A stretch of DNA of 38,981 nucleotides, taken from assembly GCA_009778135.1 (NCBI GenBank), contig WRKJ01000093.1, positions 1-38,981 of the forward strand. Reading direction: 5' to 3'. This document shows, one piece after another, positions 16,945 to 25,600 of the stretch; position 1 is the stretch's first letter; each line of letters starts with the position of its first letter. The notes under the pieces were generated by a model. That model searched no databases and had not been told where the DNA came from. It was given only the letters and a program-made list of their open reading frames with translations. Both the position numbers and the translations under genes were made by a program. The stretch comes from Defluviitaleaceae bacterium (GTDB taxonomy: Bacteria; Bacillota_I; Bacilli_A; MOL361; Turicibacteraceae).

Positions 16945-16986
16945 AATATACACGAAAATAAACATAATGTCAATGCGTCAACGCAT
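16945..16986 (-). promoter_or_regulatory. agrD-like promoter with overlapping palindrome
   Basis: On the minus strand TTGACA (16968-16973) is 17 nt from TATATT (16945-16950). The palindrome ATGCGT-CA-ACGCAT (16973-16986) abuts the -35 box and could be an operator. It does not resemble the paired direct repeats usual for AgrA. Confidence 0.75.
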
Positions 16987-16993
16987 ACTTTTC

Positions 16994-17260
16994 TTGGTAT
17001 TTTCAATACTTATTTTTTAAATTCGTTTATGTGCGTATATCTTTCACAAACACGAAGAATTTTAAGTTGTTTATGAAACGAATCTCAAATGAATAGATAA
17101 GACCCTATTTGCGTAAGCTATTCAAAAGTTGTAAAGAGATGATGAAATTTGAATCAAAATCCCGGTGGTGTTTTGAAAATGAGGCCATACTTAACAGAAG
17201 GTTAACAATGATAGGATAAACTTCGTGGCGACATTGCCTAACAAGCTGTTTTTCAAGGCG
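16994..17260. other. A/T-rich intergenic stretch without a supported gene
   Basis: Between the agrD-like promoter region and the terminator at 17262 I see no ORF with a ribosome binding site, and no convincing promoter. Confidence 0.5.
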
Positions 17261-17261
17261 G

Positions 17262-17291
17262 AAAAAAAGCTGCATTTAAATGCAACTTTTT
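17262..17291 (-). terminator. terminator of the amphipathic peptide gene
   Basis: AAAAAGTTGCATTT and AAATGCAGCTTTTTTT form a stem-loop with a seven-T run on the minus strand, about 50 nt after the peptide stop. Confidence 0.8.
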
Positions 17292-17339
17292 CCATCGTAT
17301 GATCTGGATGATGTTTTGTCGTTTGAGTTGATGAAAGAA

Positions 17340-17429
17340 CTATCCGAAAATCCATGTCATGAATGAATCAAAAGCTTGGAATATTCGATTTGCTGCACCG
17401 AAGACGATGCCAAAAATAGTATTTAACAT
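17340..17429 (-). CDS. 29-aa amphipathic helical peptide, PSM/delta-lysin-like
   Basis: The ATG at 17429 is 8 nt after AAAGGAGG. The peptide starts MLNTIFGIVFG, continues AANRIFQAFD and ends SFMTWIFG. When placed on a helix (100 degrees per residue), every polar or glycine residue (3, 4, 7, 11, 14, 15, 18, 21, 22, 25, 29) falls within a 120-degree arc and the rest is hydrophobic. Net charge is about zero, with one Arg and one Asp. There is no signal peptide. This is the design of phenol-soluble modulins, delta-lysin and some leaderless bacteriocins. It has a consensus promoter and its own terminator, beside Agr-type genes. A type I toxin peptide is another possibility. No direct homologue is recognised. 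Confidence 0.7.
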   Translation of the reverse strand: MLNTIFGIVFGAANRIFQAFDSFMTWIFG

Positions 17430-17488
17430 GCATAACACCTCCTTTAAATGTTGAGGGATTCACGTGTTACAAAGAACTAACAGGACAA

Positions 17489-17517
17489 ATTATAACATAT
17501 ATTTTTATTTTTGTCAA
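17489..17517 (-). promoter_or_regulatory. consensus promoter of the amphipathic peptide gene
   Basis: On the minus strand TTGACA (17512-17517) is 17 nt from TATAAT (17489-17494), a full match to the sigma-A consensus in an A/T-rich setting. High transcription is expected. Confidence 0.9.
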
Positions 17518-17643
17518 AAAAATAAAAAATAATTTCGTTATTTTTTGAACGATCTTTTGACGAAAGGTTTTATTTAATGGAAAAACCTTTAAAAAATAGA
17601 ACGTGTTTACTGCCTTTGGGAGACTAAAAAGAGTCGACTTTAT

Positions 17644-17673
17644 TTGACAAGTTAAGGGATGTTTTGGTAAGAT
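17644..17673 (+). promoter_or_regulatory. promoter of the MacB-type ABC gene
   Basis: TTGACA (17644-17649) is 18 nt from TAAGAT (17668-17673), which carries an extended TGG. The start codon follows about 30 nt later. Confidence 0.8.
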
Positions 17674-17702
17674 AGGGATATTAAGTTATGAGGAGTCGTA
17701 TT

Positions 17703-20522
17703 ATGCTTCAGTTAAAAGGAATAAAAAAGAGTTATCAAACAGAAGATTTCACTCAAGTTGCTTTAGACGATGTACATTTAAATTTCCGAAAAAAAGAATT
17801 TGTCGCTATTTTAGGACCGAGTGGTTCAGGGAAAACAACCTGTTTGAATATTTTAGGTGGGCTTGATCATTATGATGAAGGTGATTTGATCATCAATGGG
17901 CAATCAACAAAGCGTTTTAATGATCGTGACTGGGATGCTTATCGAAATAACAGCGTTGGTTTTGTTTTCCAAAACTACCATTTAATCGCACATTTGAATT
18001 TAATCGACAATGTTGAAATGGGCATGACATTAAGTGGTCTTTCCTTTAAAGAAAAACGTACCAAAGCACTTGTTGCGCTTGAACGTGTTGGCTTAAAGGA
18101 TCATATCCATAAAAGACCCAACCAACTTTCAGGGGGTCAAATGCAACGTGTTGCCATTGCCCGTGCTTTGGCCAATGAACCCGACATTATTTTAGCTGAT
18201 GAACCGACAGGTGCTTTAGACACTGCAACAAGTGGACAAATTATGGCATTAATTCGAGAAATTGCACAAGAAAAACTGGTCATTATGGTGACGCATAATC
18301 CGGAGTTAGCAGAAGCATACGCAGACCGAATTATTCGTTTTCAAGATGGAAAAGTGATTTATGATTCTAATCCAACGGTGAAAGTTCCCGATGTGACATT
18401 AACAGCGACCTCAGGAAACAAATTAGCATCTAAAACAGATGAACAGATTATTGAGCTTGCGAAGCGAATACTTGATTATCAAGGGGGTCCATTAGTGATC
18501 AGGCTGACTCAAAATCCCACTTTGTTTGAGCATCCTCATGATCGACTGATTCACTATGACGGTGATCCATTAAGAGATGAGATGTATTTGAACTTAGAAC
18601 AACTTTTATTTAAAACGCCAGACTTTGTTTTAACGGAGACGCCAACCAATCAGTTGCATCTGAAAACAGATGAGCAAATCATCATGCTTGTCAAAGAGGT
18701 GATTGACGACCATGATGAGCAACTCGTTGTTAGGGTGACCAAAAATCCCACTTTGCAGATCCAGTCGGATGACCGTTTGATTTATTTTGATCATGGGCAA
18801 GTGTTTGATTCAGTGGAACTGCGTCGTCAAATGGCTAAACGGTTAGAAATAAAGCCTAAGCGGATTCAAGAGGCACCTGAAGAAGTGTCATCCTATCAAT
18901 TAAAACGAACCAGTATGAGCTACTTAACGGCTTTAAAATTATCTGGAAAAAACATTGTGATGAAAAAATGGCGCACAACGTTGACCATGTTGGCACTGAG
19001 TATTGGTTTGATTGGTGTCGCCATTATCTTGGCATTATCCAACGGTTTTAACCGAGAACTTGCCTATTTTGAATCGGAAACGTTGATGGACATGCCTATT
19101 TCTATTTCCGAAGAAGCGATCGATTGGGATCAAGTGGGTCTGTTTGGTGCGGACAATGACGTTACATTAGAATCACGTACAAGTCGAAATGTCGTCTATG
19201 TCAACAGACCTGACGAAAGAGCTTATCTTCACACGAATCGACTCACTGATGATCTTTTGGCGCATCTTGAACAACTTGATCCTGCAGATGTGAGGAGTAT
19301 GACGCATGTTTATCACATGAATCTTAATTTATTACGTGAAATAGATGATGACATTGTAAACGTCACCCTTGGAACGTCGACAACGATGGCTGGCGGTGCA
19401 GCCTTGAATTTACCAACGCTACCTCAACCATTTGATGAAGAAAGCGAATCACTGCTTTTTCGTACCCATGAACTTTTAGCGGGCGCGTACCCAACTTATA
19501 AAACAGATCTTGTCCTCATTGTTGATGAATTCAATCGTGTGAATGCAAATGTATTAGAAGGGCTTGGATTTGACACTGAAGATTTGGAGCAATTGACTTT
19601 CGAAGATTTCGTTGGTTTAGAGTTGCGACTGCTTCCAAATGATGATTTTTACATTCAGACGGATCAAGGAAACTTTGTCATGAACCCTGATGTAGAAGCG
19701 TTGTACGAAAGTGAAAATGCAACAACACTCACCATTAGAGGTGTTTTTAGACAACATGATGAAGAAGCGTCCATGCAATTGTTTTTCCCGGGTATTGTGC
19801 ACAGTGATGAACTCACACGTTATGTCGTTGCGCGAGAAGTTGATTCGGATATTGTGCGGGCACAACAAGAAGCTGATTATAATGTGTTAACCCTTGTGAC
19901 ACAAAGTGAAGAAGAGCAAAGGGCCATGTTGACTGCTTTAGGTGGCCGTATTGAGCCGGCAGCCATTCATATTTTCCCTTATCCGACATTTGAAGCCAAG
20001 GATGCCATTATGGCGCATTTAGATGCTTTTAATGAAGAAATAACGGATGATGTTTATCGCATTATTTATGAGGATCAAGCAGCAGTGATGGCTGATGTGT
20101 TAGGTGAGGTGTTGACGGCAACAACGCTGATTTTAGTTGCATTTAGTGCCATCTCACTCGTTGTTTCATTGGTCATGATCGCCATTATTACTTATATTTC
20201 TGTCATGGAACGCACAAAAGAGATTGGGATTTTAAGGGCGTTAGGTGCTAGGAAAAAAGATGTGACACGTATCTTTATTGCAGAAGTGATTATTATCGGT
20301 TTTTTATCAGGTGTCTTTTCGATTACGATTACCCATTTATTGAGTATTCCAATCAGTCACATGATTTACCAGTTCATCGGGATGGAAAATGTTGCAAGTT
20401 TAAGTCTAGCTCATGCGTTTCAACTTGTTTTATTGAGTCTGATGCTTACGGTTTTTGCCGGCTTTATCCCAGCGCGAATTGCGGCTAAAAAAGATCCTGT
20501 TGCTGCGCTTCGGACAGAGTAA
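17703..20522 (+). CDS. MacB-type ABC transporter, ATPase fused to FtsX-like permease
   Basis: This 939-aa fusion has an ATPase at 1-222: Walker A GPSGSGKT (38-45), Q-loop Q90, signature LSGGQ (142-146), Walker B DIILADE (161-167) and switch His198. A linker (about 223-405) contains two degraded copies of the ATPase's final segment. The permease has one helix (about 427-447), an extracellular domain of about 300 residues and three C-terminal helices with the FtsX motif ERTKEIGILRALGARKKDV: the MacB 1+3 topology. Such proteins move or remove peptides at the membrane or act as mechanotransmitters; substrate is unknown. I chose ATG 17703 because AGGAG lies 7 nt upstream; the frame opens at 17688. 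It is divergent from the amphipathic peptide gene, so export of or immunity to that peptide is a reasonable guess. Confidence 0.92.
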   Translation: MLQLKGIKKSYQTEDFTQVALDDVHLNFRKKEFVAILGPSGSGKTTCLNILGGLDHYDEGDLIINGQSTKRFNDRDWDAYRNNSVGFVFQNYHLIAHLNLIDNVEMGMTLSGLSFKEKRTKALVALERVGLKDHIHKRPNQLSGGQMQRVAIARALANEPDIILADEPTGALDTATSGQIMALIREIAQEKLVIMVTHNPELAEAYADRIIRFQDGKVIYDSNPTVKVPDVTLTATSGNKLASKTDEQIIELAKRILDYQGGPLVIRLTQNPTLFEHPHDRLIHYDGDPLRDEMYLNLEQLLFKTPDFVLTETPTNQLHLKTDEQIIMLVKEVIDDHDEQLVVRVTKNPTLQIQSDDRLIYFDHGQVFDSVELRRQMAKRLEIKPKRIQEAPEEVSSYQLKRTSMSYLTALKLSGKNIVMKKWRTTLTMLALSIGLIGVAIILALSNGFNRELAYFESETLMDMPISISEEAIDWDQVGLFGADNDVTLESRTSRNVVYVNRPDERAYLHTNRLTDDLLAHLEQLDPADVRSMTHVYHMNLNLLREIDDDIVNVTLGTSTTMAGGAALNLPTLPQPFDEESESLLFRTHELLAGAYPTYKTDLVLIVDEFNRVNANVLEGLGFDTEDLEQLTFEDFVGLELRLLPNDDFYIQTDQGNFVMNPDVEALYESENATTLTIRGVFRQHDEEASMQLFFPGIVHSDELTRYVVAREVDSDIVRAQQEADYNVLTLVTQSEEEQRAMLTALGGRIEPAAIHIFPYPTFEAKDAIMAHLDAFNEEITDDVYRIIYEDQAAVMADVLGEVLTATTLILVAFSAISLVVSLVMIAIITYISVMERTKEIGILRALGARKKDVTRIFIAEVIIIGFLSGVFSITITHLLSIPISHMIYQFIGMENVASLSLAHAFQLVLLSLMLTVFAGFIPARIAAKKDPVAALRTE
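18225..18812 (+). repeat. triplicated ATPase-tail module within the MacB-type gene
   Basis: Three related segments of about 49 aa begin near residues 175, 244 and 321: 'SGQIMALIREIAQEKLVIM', 'DEQIIELAKRILDYQGGPLV' and 'DEQIIMLVKEVIDDHDEQLV'. Each continues with a 'T(H/Q/K)NP.L....DR(I/L)I' segment. The switch histidine of copy 1 (THNP) is Gln in copy 2 (TQNP) and Lys in copy 3 (TKNP). Confidence 0.85.
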
Positions 20523-20533
20523 ATGCTCTTTTA

Positions 20534-20571
20534 AAATTCGGTACACATGTTGGAGGTGTATCGAATTTTTA
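20534..20571 (+). terminator. terminator of the MacB-type gene
   Basis: AATTCGGTACAC and GTGTATCGAATT pair (one wobble) and are followed by T5. Confidence 0.85.
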
Positions 20572-20630
20572 ATTATGAAGTTTTGTGACATTTTTTTTCG
20601 TATTTGTCATAAAGTTAAGGGTTTTGTTCA

Positions 20631-20659
20631 TTGATTTTTTGCTGAAAAGATGGTAGAAT
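20631..20659 (+). promoter_or_regulatory. purE promoter and leader
   Basis: TTGATT (20631-20636), 17 nt, TAGAAT (20654-20659). The leader of about 85 nt contains the palindrome TGTTGCAACA but no recognisable purine riboswitch or PurR box. Confidence 0.65.
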
Positions 20660-20749
20660 TTGAGATAAGTATTTGTTGCAACATGAGACATCCTGTGTGT
20701 GCAGCTGATCTGAAAAGAAAATCGGATTTTGGGAAGTAAGGTGAGTATT

Positions 20750-21262
20750 GTGGAAAAAAGTTATTCAATTTCAAAAGTGCCGCTGGTCGGTGTGATTATG
20801 GGAAGTACCTCAGATTTACCCACGATGCAAGAAGCGATGGATGTGTTAGAAGCTTTTGAAATTTCTTATGAGGCACGTGTTGTTTCAGCCCATCGGACGC
20901 CAGATTTAATGTTTGAATATGCTGCGTCTGCCCGTGATCGTGGGATTCAGGTGATCATTGCTGGTGCTGGCGGTGCTGCTCATCTGCCAGGAATGGTCGC
21001 AGCAAAGACGACGCTACCTGTTATTGGTGTGCCTATTCAGTCAAAGGCTTTATCTGGAATGGATTCTTTGTTATCCATTGTTCAAATGCCAGGTGGTATT
21101 CCTGTTGCAACAGTCGCAATTGGAAGTGCAGGTGCTAAAAATGCAGGCTTACTGGCAGCTTCTATTTTAAGTGTGAAATTCGATGTGTTGGCTGAAAAAC
21201 TAGACATCTACCGTCAAGAGATGACAACTGCAGTTATGGAAACAGGTGATCTCAATGAATAA
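20750..21262 (+). CDS. purE: 5-(carboxyamino)imidazole ribonucleotide mutase
   Basis: PurE (170 aa) converts N5-CAIR to CAIR in purine synthesis. The class I signature is present: [23 protein letters not shown] with the catalytic His, and [18 protein letters not shown] chose the GTG at 20750 because AAGGTGA lies 5 nt upstream; the frame extends to a TTG at 20729. It overlaps purK by 8 nt. PurK makes the PurE substrate, so the pair is the ATP-dependent bacterial route. Confidence 0.95.
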   Translation: MEKSYSISKVPLVGVIMGSTSDLPTMQEAMDVLEAFEISYEARVVSAHRTPDLMFEYAASARDRGIQVIIAGAGGAAHLPGMVAAKTTLPVIGVPIQSKALSGMDSLLSIVQMPGGIPVATVAIGSAGAKNAGLLAASILSVKFDVLAEKLDIYRQEMTTAVMETGDLNE

Positions 21263-22385
21263 AACAGTATTGCCACCGAGCACCATTGGGATTATTGGTG
21301 GTGGACAATTGGGTCGGATGATGGCGATAGCAGCCCGTCAAATGGGTTATGGTATTGCGGTTTTAGAACCAAGTGTGAACAGCCCGCTAGGTCAAATTGC
21401 AGATTTGGAATGGCATGCAGCTTATGATGATAAAAAAGCGTTAGTCGAGTTGCTTGAGCAATCAGATGTGGTCACCTATGAGTTCGAAAATGTCCCTTAT
21501 GCAACCGTCCGTGAATTAGCTTCTTTTGGGAACTTACCCCAAGGCGCAATGCCACTTATTGTGACCTCACATCGTCTGCGTGAGAAATTGGCCATAGAAG
21601 AAGCTGGTTATCAAGTGGCCCCATTTTTAGCTGTGATGAGTCAAGATGAGCTAAAATATGCCATCAAAAAAATCGGATATCCTTGTATTCTGAAGACAGC
21701 AAGTGGTGGCTACGATGGAAAAGGTCAGTGGGTTTTGCGCTCAGATGCAGATTTACCGGACGTTCTTGCCATCATTGATGCGAATGAATATATTTTAGAA
21801 GGCTTTGTTAACTTTACTAAAGAAGTCTCGGTCATTGTCACACGTAGTATAACGGGTGAGATTGAAGTGTTCCCTGTTACTGAAAATGAGCATGTGAATC
21901 AAATTTTGCATGTTAGTCTTGCACCCGCCCAAATTGATGCATCTTTGCGACAAGAAGCAGAAACCATTGCGCAAGGACTTATCGAAAAATTGGACTTTGT
22001 CGGGACACTTGCGATTGAGATGTTCGTCACAAAAGAAGGGATTGTGATTAATGAATTGGCACCCCGTCCTCACAATTCAGGACATTGGACCATTGATGGA
22101 TGCACGGTGAGTCAATTTGAACAACATGTACGTGCCATCTGTGGATTACCACTCGTGAAGCCTCAAGTGCGCGGATATGCTGTGATGGTTAACTTATTGG
22201 GTCAACACGTGGATGAGGCATTAACCGCTTGGCAACAACCAGAATTTCAAGATGCCAAGTTACATTTGTATGGCAAAGACGAGATGAAAAGAAATCGCAA
22301 AGTGGGGCATCTTAACTTTATAGGAGATGACTGGCATAAATTGAAAGTTAAGGTGGATCGGTTTTTAGCAAGGTTGCCAGAATAA
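21255..22385 (+). CDS. purK: N5-carboxyaminoimidazole ribonucleotide synthase
   Basis: PurK (376 aa) is an ATP-grasp enzyme that makes N5-CAIR from AIR, bicarbonate and ATP. The N-terminal [20 protein letters not shown], the ATP-grasp core ([20 protein letters not shown]) and the metal/ATP end [19 protein letters not shown] are clear. The ATG at 21255 lies in the purE tail (ATGAATAA) behind AGGTGA, so translation is coupled. purL follows after a 240-nt gap occupied by a palindromic element. Confidence 0.95.
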   Translation: MNKTVLPPSTIGIIGGGQLGRMMAIAARQMGYGIAVLEPSVNSPLGQIADLEWHAAYDDKKALVELLEQSDVVTYEFENVPYATVRELASFGNLPQGAMPLIVTSHRLREKLAIEEAGYQVAPFLAVMSQDELKYAIKKIGYPCILKTASGGYDGKGQWVLRSDADLPDVLAIIDANEYILEGFVNFTKEVSVIVTRSITGEIEVFPVTENEHVNQILHVSLAPAQIDASLRQEAETIAQGLIEKLDFVGTLAIEMFVTKEGIVINELAPRPHNSGHWTIDGCTVSQFEQHVRAICGLPLVKPQVRGYAVMVNLLGQHVDEALTAWQQPEFQDAKLHLYGKDEMKRNRKVGHLNFIGDDWHKLKVKVDRFLARLPE

Positions 22386-22418
22386 AAAAGAACTGCACCA
22401 GCATGTAAGCAATGGAAT

Positions 22419-22605
22419 CTAGTGTAGCAAAACGTAAGTAATAGCGCATATTGGCGTGTATCATTTTCAAATACAAGGAAACGAGGACGACTCGTACCAA
22501 TGCCGGTAGCATTCACTGGATGCTACCAGCATTAGGACGAGTTGACGCAGTCGTTGGAAATGAGACGCATGAGTAGGCGTGGTTACTTATGTTGTGATGC
22601 ACTAG
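22419..22605. repeat. 187-nt near-palindromic element between purK and purL
   Basis: The ends, CTAGTGTAGCAAAACGTAAG(TAA) and its partner at 22583-22605, pair over 23 nt with two mismatches. Further inward, GCGT pairs with ACGC, TCATTTTCAA with TTGGAAATGA, ACTCGT with ACGAGT and AATGC with GCATT. The tip is a perfect 8-bp hairpin, GGTAGCAT/ATGCTACC (22505-22527). CTAG occurs at both extreme ends and could be a target duplication. It contains no ORF and no T-run. A MITE-like element or a long structured leader for purL, 23 nt from its start codon, both fit. Confidence 0.75.
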
Positions 22606-22627
22606 TTCGATGAGATGGAGGAACAAC

Positions 22628-25600
22628 ATGAATACACACCGCATTTTCGTAGAGAAAAAGGAAGCCTATAAAAGTGAAGCAAAAAGTTTGCTTGCTGATC
22701 TTAATGGGATGCTTGGTTTAAACTTACACGATGTTCGCATTGTGAATGTTTATGATTTGTTTAACGTGTCAGAATCAGATATACAAGTTGCTGAGGAGAA
22801 TGTCTTGTCAGAAGTTGTCGCAGATGATGTTTTAAAAACCTTGGACTTGTCAGGAAAAGTTTACTTCGCAACGGAATTTTTACCAGGTCAGTATGATCAA
22901 CGTGCAGATTGGGCGCAGCAAGCATTACTTCTTTTAACGGGGAATGAAGAAGCGGTTGTTAAATCTGGAAAAGTGATTATTTTAGAAGGCGCAAATGAAG
23001 GCGACTTGGCAAAAGTTAAACAGTTTGTCATTAACCCAATCGAAGCAAGAGAGAAAGATTTAACTGCTGAACTTGCACTCCCAGTACTAGAAGTACCTGA
23101 AGCTGTTGCTGTTCAGATCGGGTTTAACAAGTTGAGTGAAACAGGTTTAGAGGCCTTTTTAAGTGAACAGGGTATGGCGATGACGTTGGCAGATTTGACG
23201 CATGTTCAAACATACTTTCGTGATGAAGAAAAAAGGGACCCGTTTGAAACAGAATTGAAAGTGTTAGATACGTATTGGTCTGATCATTGTCGTCATACAA
23301 CCTTTGAAACCATTTTAACAGATGTTCATTTCCAAGAAGGCAATTTTCAAGCAACGATGCAAGCAGCTTTTGAAGAATATGTCGCCATGCGTGAATTTGC
23401 TCACGGAGAACGTCTGAATCAAAAACCAATGACTTTGATGGACATGGCGACCATTGCAGGACGCGCACAACGTCAACTTGGGATGCTTGATGATCTGGAA
23501 GTCTCTGATGAAATTAATGCGTGTAGCGTCTATATTGACGTGGAAGTAGATGGAAAGCCAGAACCTTACTTACTCATGTTTAAAAATGAAACCCACAATC
23601 ACCCAACCGAAATCGAACCCTTCGGTGGTGCTTCGACATGTATCGGTGGTGCCATTCGAGACCCTTTATCAGGACGTGCGTATGTCTATCAAGCCATGCG
23701 TCTTTCGGGGGGTGCTGATATAACAGAAAAAATTGAAGACACGATGCCAGGTAAACTGCCACAGGTGACCATTTCAAAAGGGTCGGCGCATGGAAATTCC
23801 TCATACGGGAATCAAATTGGACTGGCAACGACTTTTGTGCGCGAAATCTATCACCCCGGATATAAAGCCAAGCATATGGAAGTCGGTGCAGTCGTCGCAG
23901 CAGCACCTGCGAAAAATGTCGTTCGTCAACAACCGGTCGCAGGAGATGTGATCATTTTACTAGGTGGTGCAACAGGTCGGGACGGTGTCGGTGGTGCAAC
24001 GGGGTCATCAAAATCTCATGATGTGAGCTCCATTCAAACAGCATCAGCAGAAGTTCAAAAAGGGAATGCACCTGTTGAACGAAAAATCCAACGCTTATTC
24101 AGAAAAGTCGAGGTCACAACCCGCATTAAAAAATGTAACGACTTTGGTGCCGGTGGGGTTGCCGTGGCCATCGGAGAATTAGCAGATGGACTCCACATTG
24201 ACCTCGATAAAGTCCCACTTAAATACGCAGGGTTAAATGGAACAGAAATTGCCATTTCAGAGTCTCAAGAACGGATGGCTGTTGTCGTAGATCAAGAAGA
24301 TGCCCAAGCCTTTATCGACTTTGCTCGGGCAGAAAATTTAGAGGCTGTTATCGTTGCGACAGTGACGGATGATCATCGTTTAACGATGACACATCAAGGT
24401 GTTAACATCGTCAGCTTGTCTCGCGATTTCCTTAACACAAATGGTGTTCAAGGTCAAATAAATGTTGAAGTTTCGACGACTGTTGGCGAAGATGTTTTCA
24501 GTGGTAACGTCGTAGGGACTGATCTCAAAGCACAATTTCTAAACAATTTAGCGAGTCACAACGTGGCCTCCCAGCAAGGCATGGTTGAAATGTTTGATTC
24601 AAATGTCGGTGCGGGAACTGTTTTAATGCCTTATGGTGGCAAATACCAGCTAACAGAAACGGAAGGCTCCGTTCATCAAATACCCGTTTTAAACGGCACA
24701 ACAGACTTAGCGAGCCTTTTAACTTATGGCTACAACGCTGAGATTGCAGAAAAATCACCTTTTCATGGTGCGATTTATGCGGTTATTGAATCAATCGCTA
24801 AAGTGGTCGCATTAGGTGGGAAGTGGCAAGGCATTCGCTTTTCTTTCCAAGAATATTTTCAAAAGTTAGGACTCGACCCTCAAACTTGGGGACAACCTTT
24901 TGCCGCTTTATTAGGTGCTATTCACGTTCAAAAAGGGTTCGGCTTGCCAGCCATCGGTGGAAAAGACAGCATGAGCGGGACTTACGAAGCGTTACATGTG
25001 CCACCAACTTTGATTTCATTTGCTGTTCAAACGGAAAAAATAAGCAACATTATCTCACCAGAATTTAAAAAAGCAGACAGCTATATTTATTTGTTCAAGC
25101 ATCATCAATGCGCCAATATGATGCCTAACTTTGACCAATTAAAAGCCAATTACGATGCGATCTATGAACATATTTCAAAAGGGTTGATCACGGCTGCTTT
25201 TACCGTTAAACAAGGTGGAATTGCTGAAGGCATTGCCAAGATGACATTTGGGAATAAAATCGGTGCAATCATCAACACGGAAGAAAATTTATTCGATAAG
25301 TTAATCGGATCCATCATCGTTGAATCAACTGAAATTTTAAATATCGAAGGCGCCTGCCATTTAGGGATCACAACGACTGATTCAACGATCAAAATTAACG
25401 ATGCAACCATCGAGATTGAAGAAGCGATCGCCGCATGGGAATCAACCTTCAAAGCGATTTATCCAAAAGCAACGAATCCAGACAAGCGCGCAGTCGAACC
25501 GATCACTTATGAGCGCGTCATGATCAAAACATCGGGTCTGAGGGTTAAGCCACGTGTGTTAGTTTCAGCTTTCCCAGGCACCAACTCAGAATATGACAGT

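Noticed and set aside
17110-17220. 27-codon minus-strand frame starting MASFSKHHRDF
   Set aside because: No ribosome binding site or promoter, unlike the nearby amphipathic peptide gene.
22386-22627. Purine, PRPP or ZTP-type riboswitch before purL
   Set aside because: None of the conserved cores of those riboswitches that I know is present; the region is instead a long inverted repeat.
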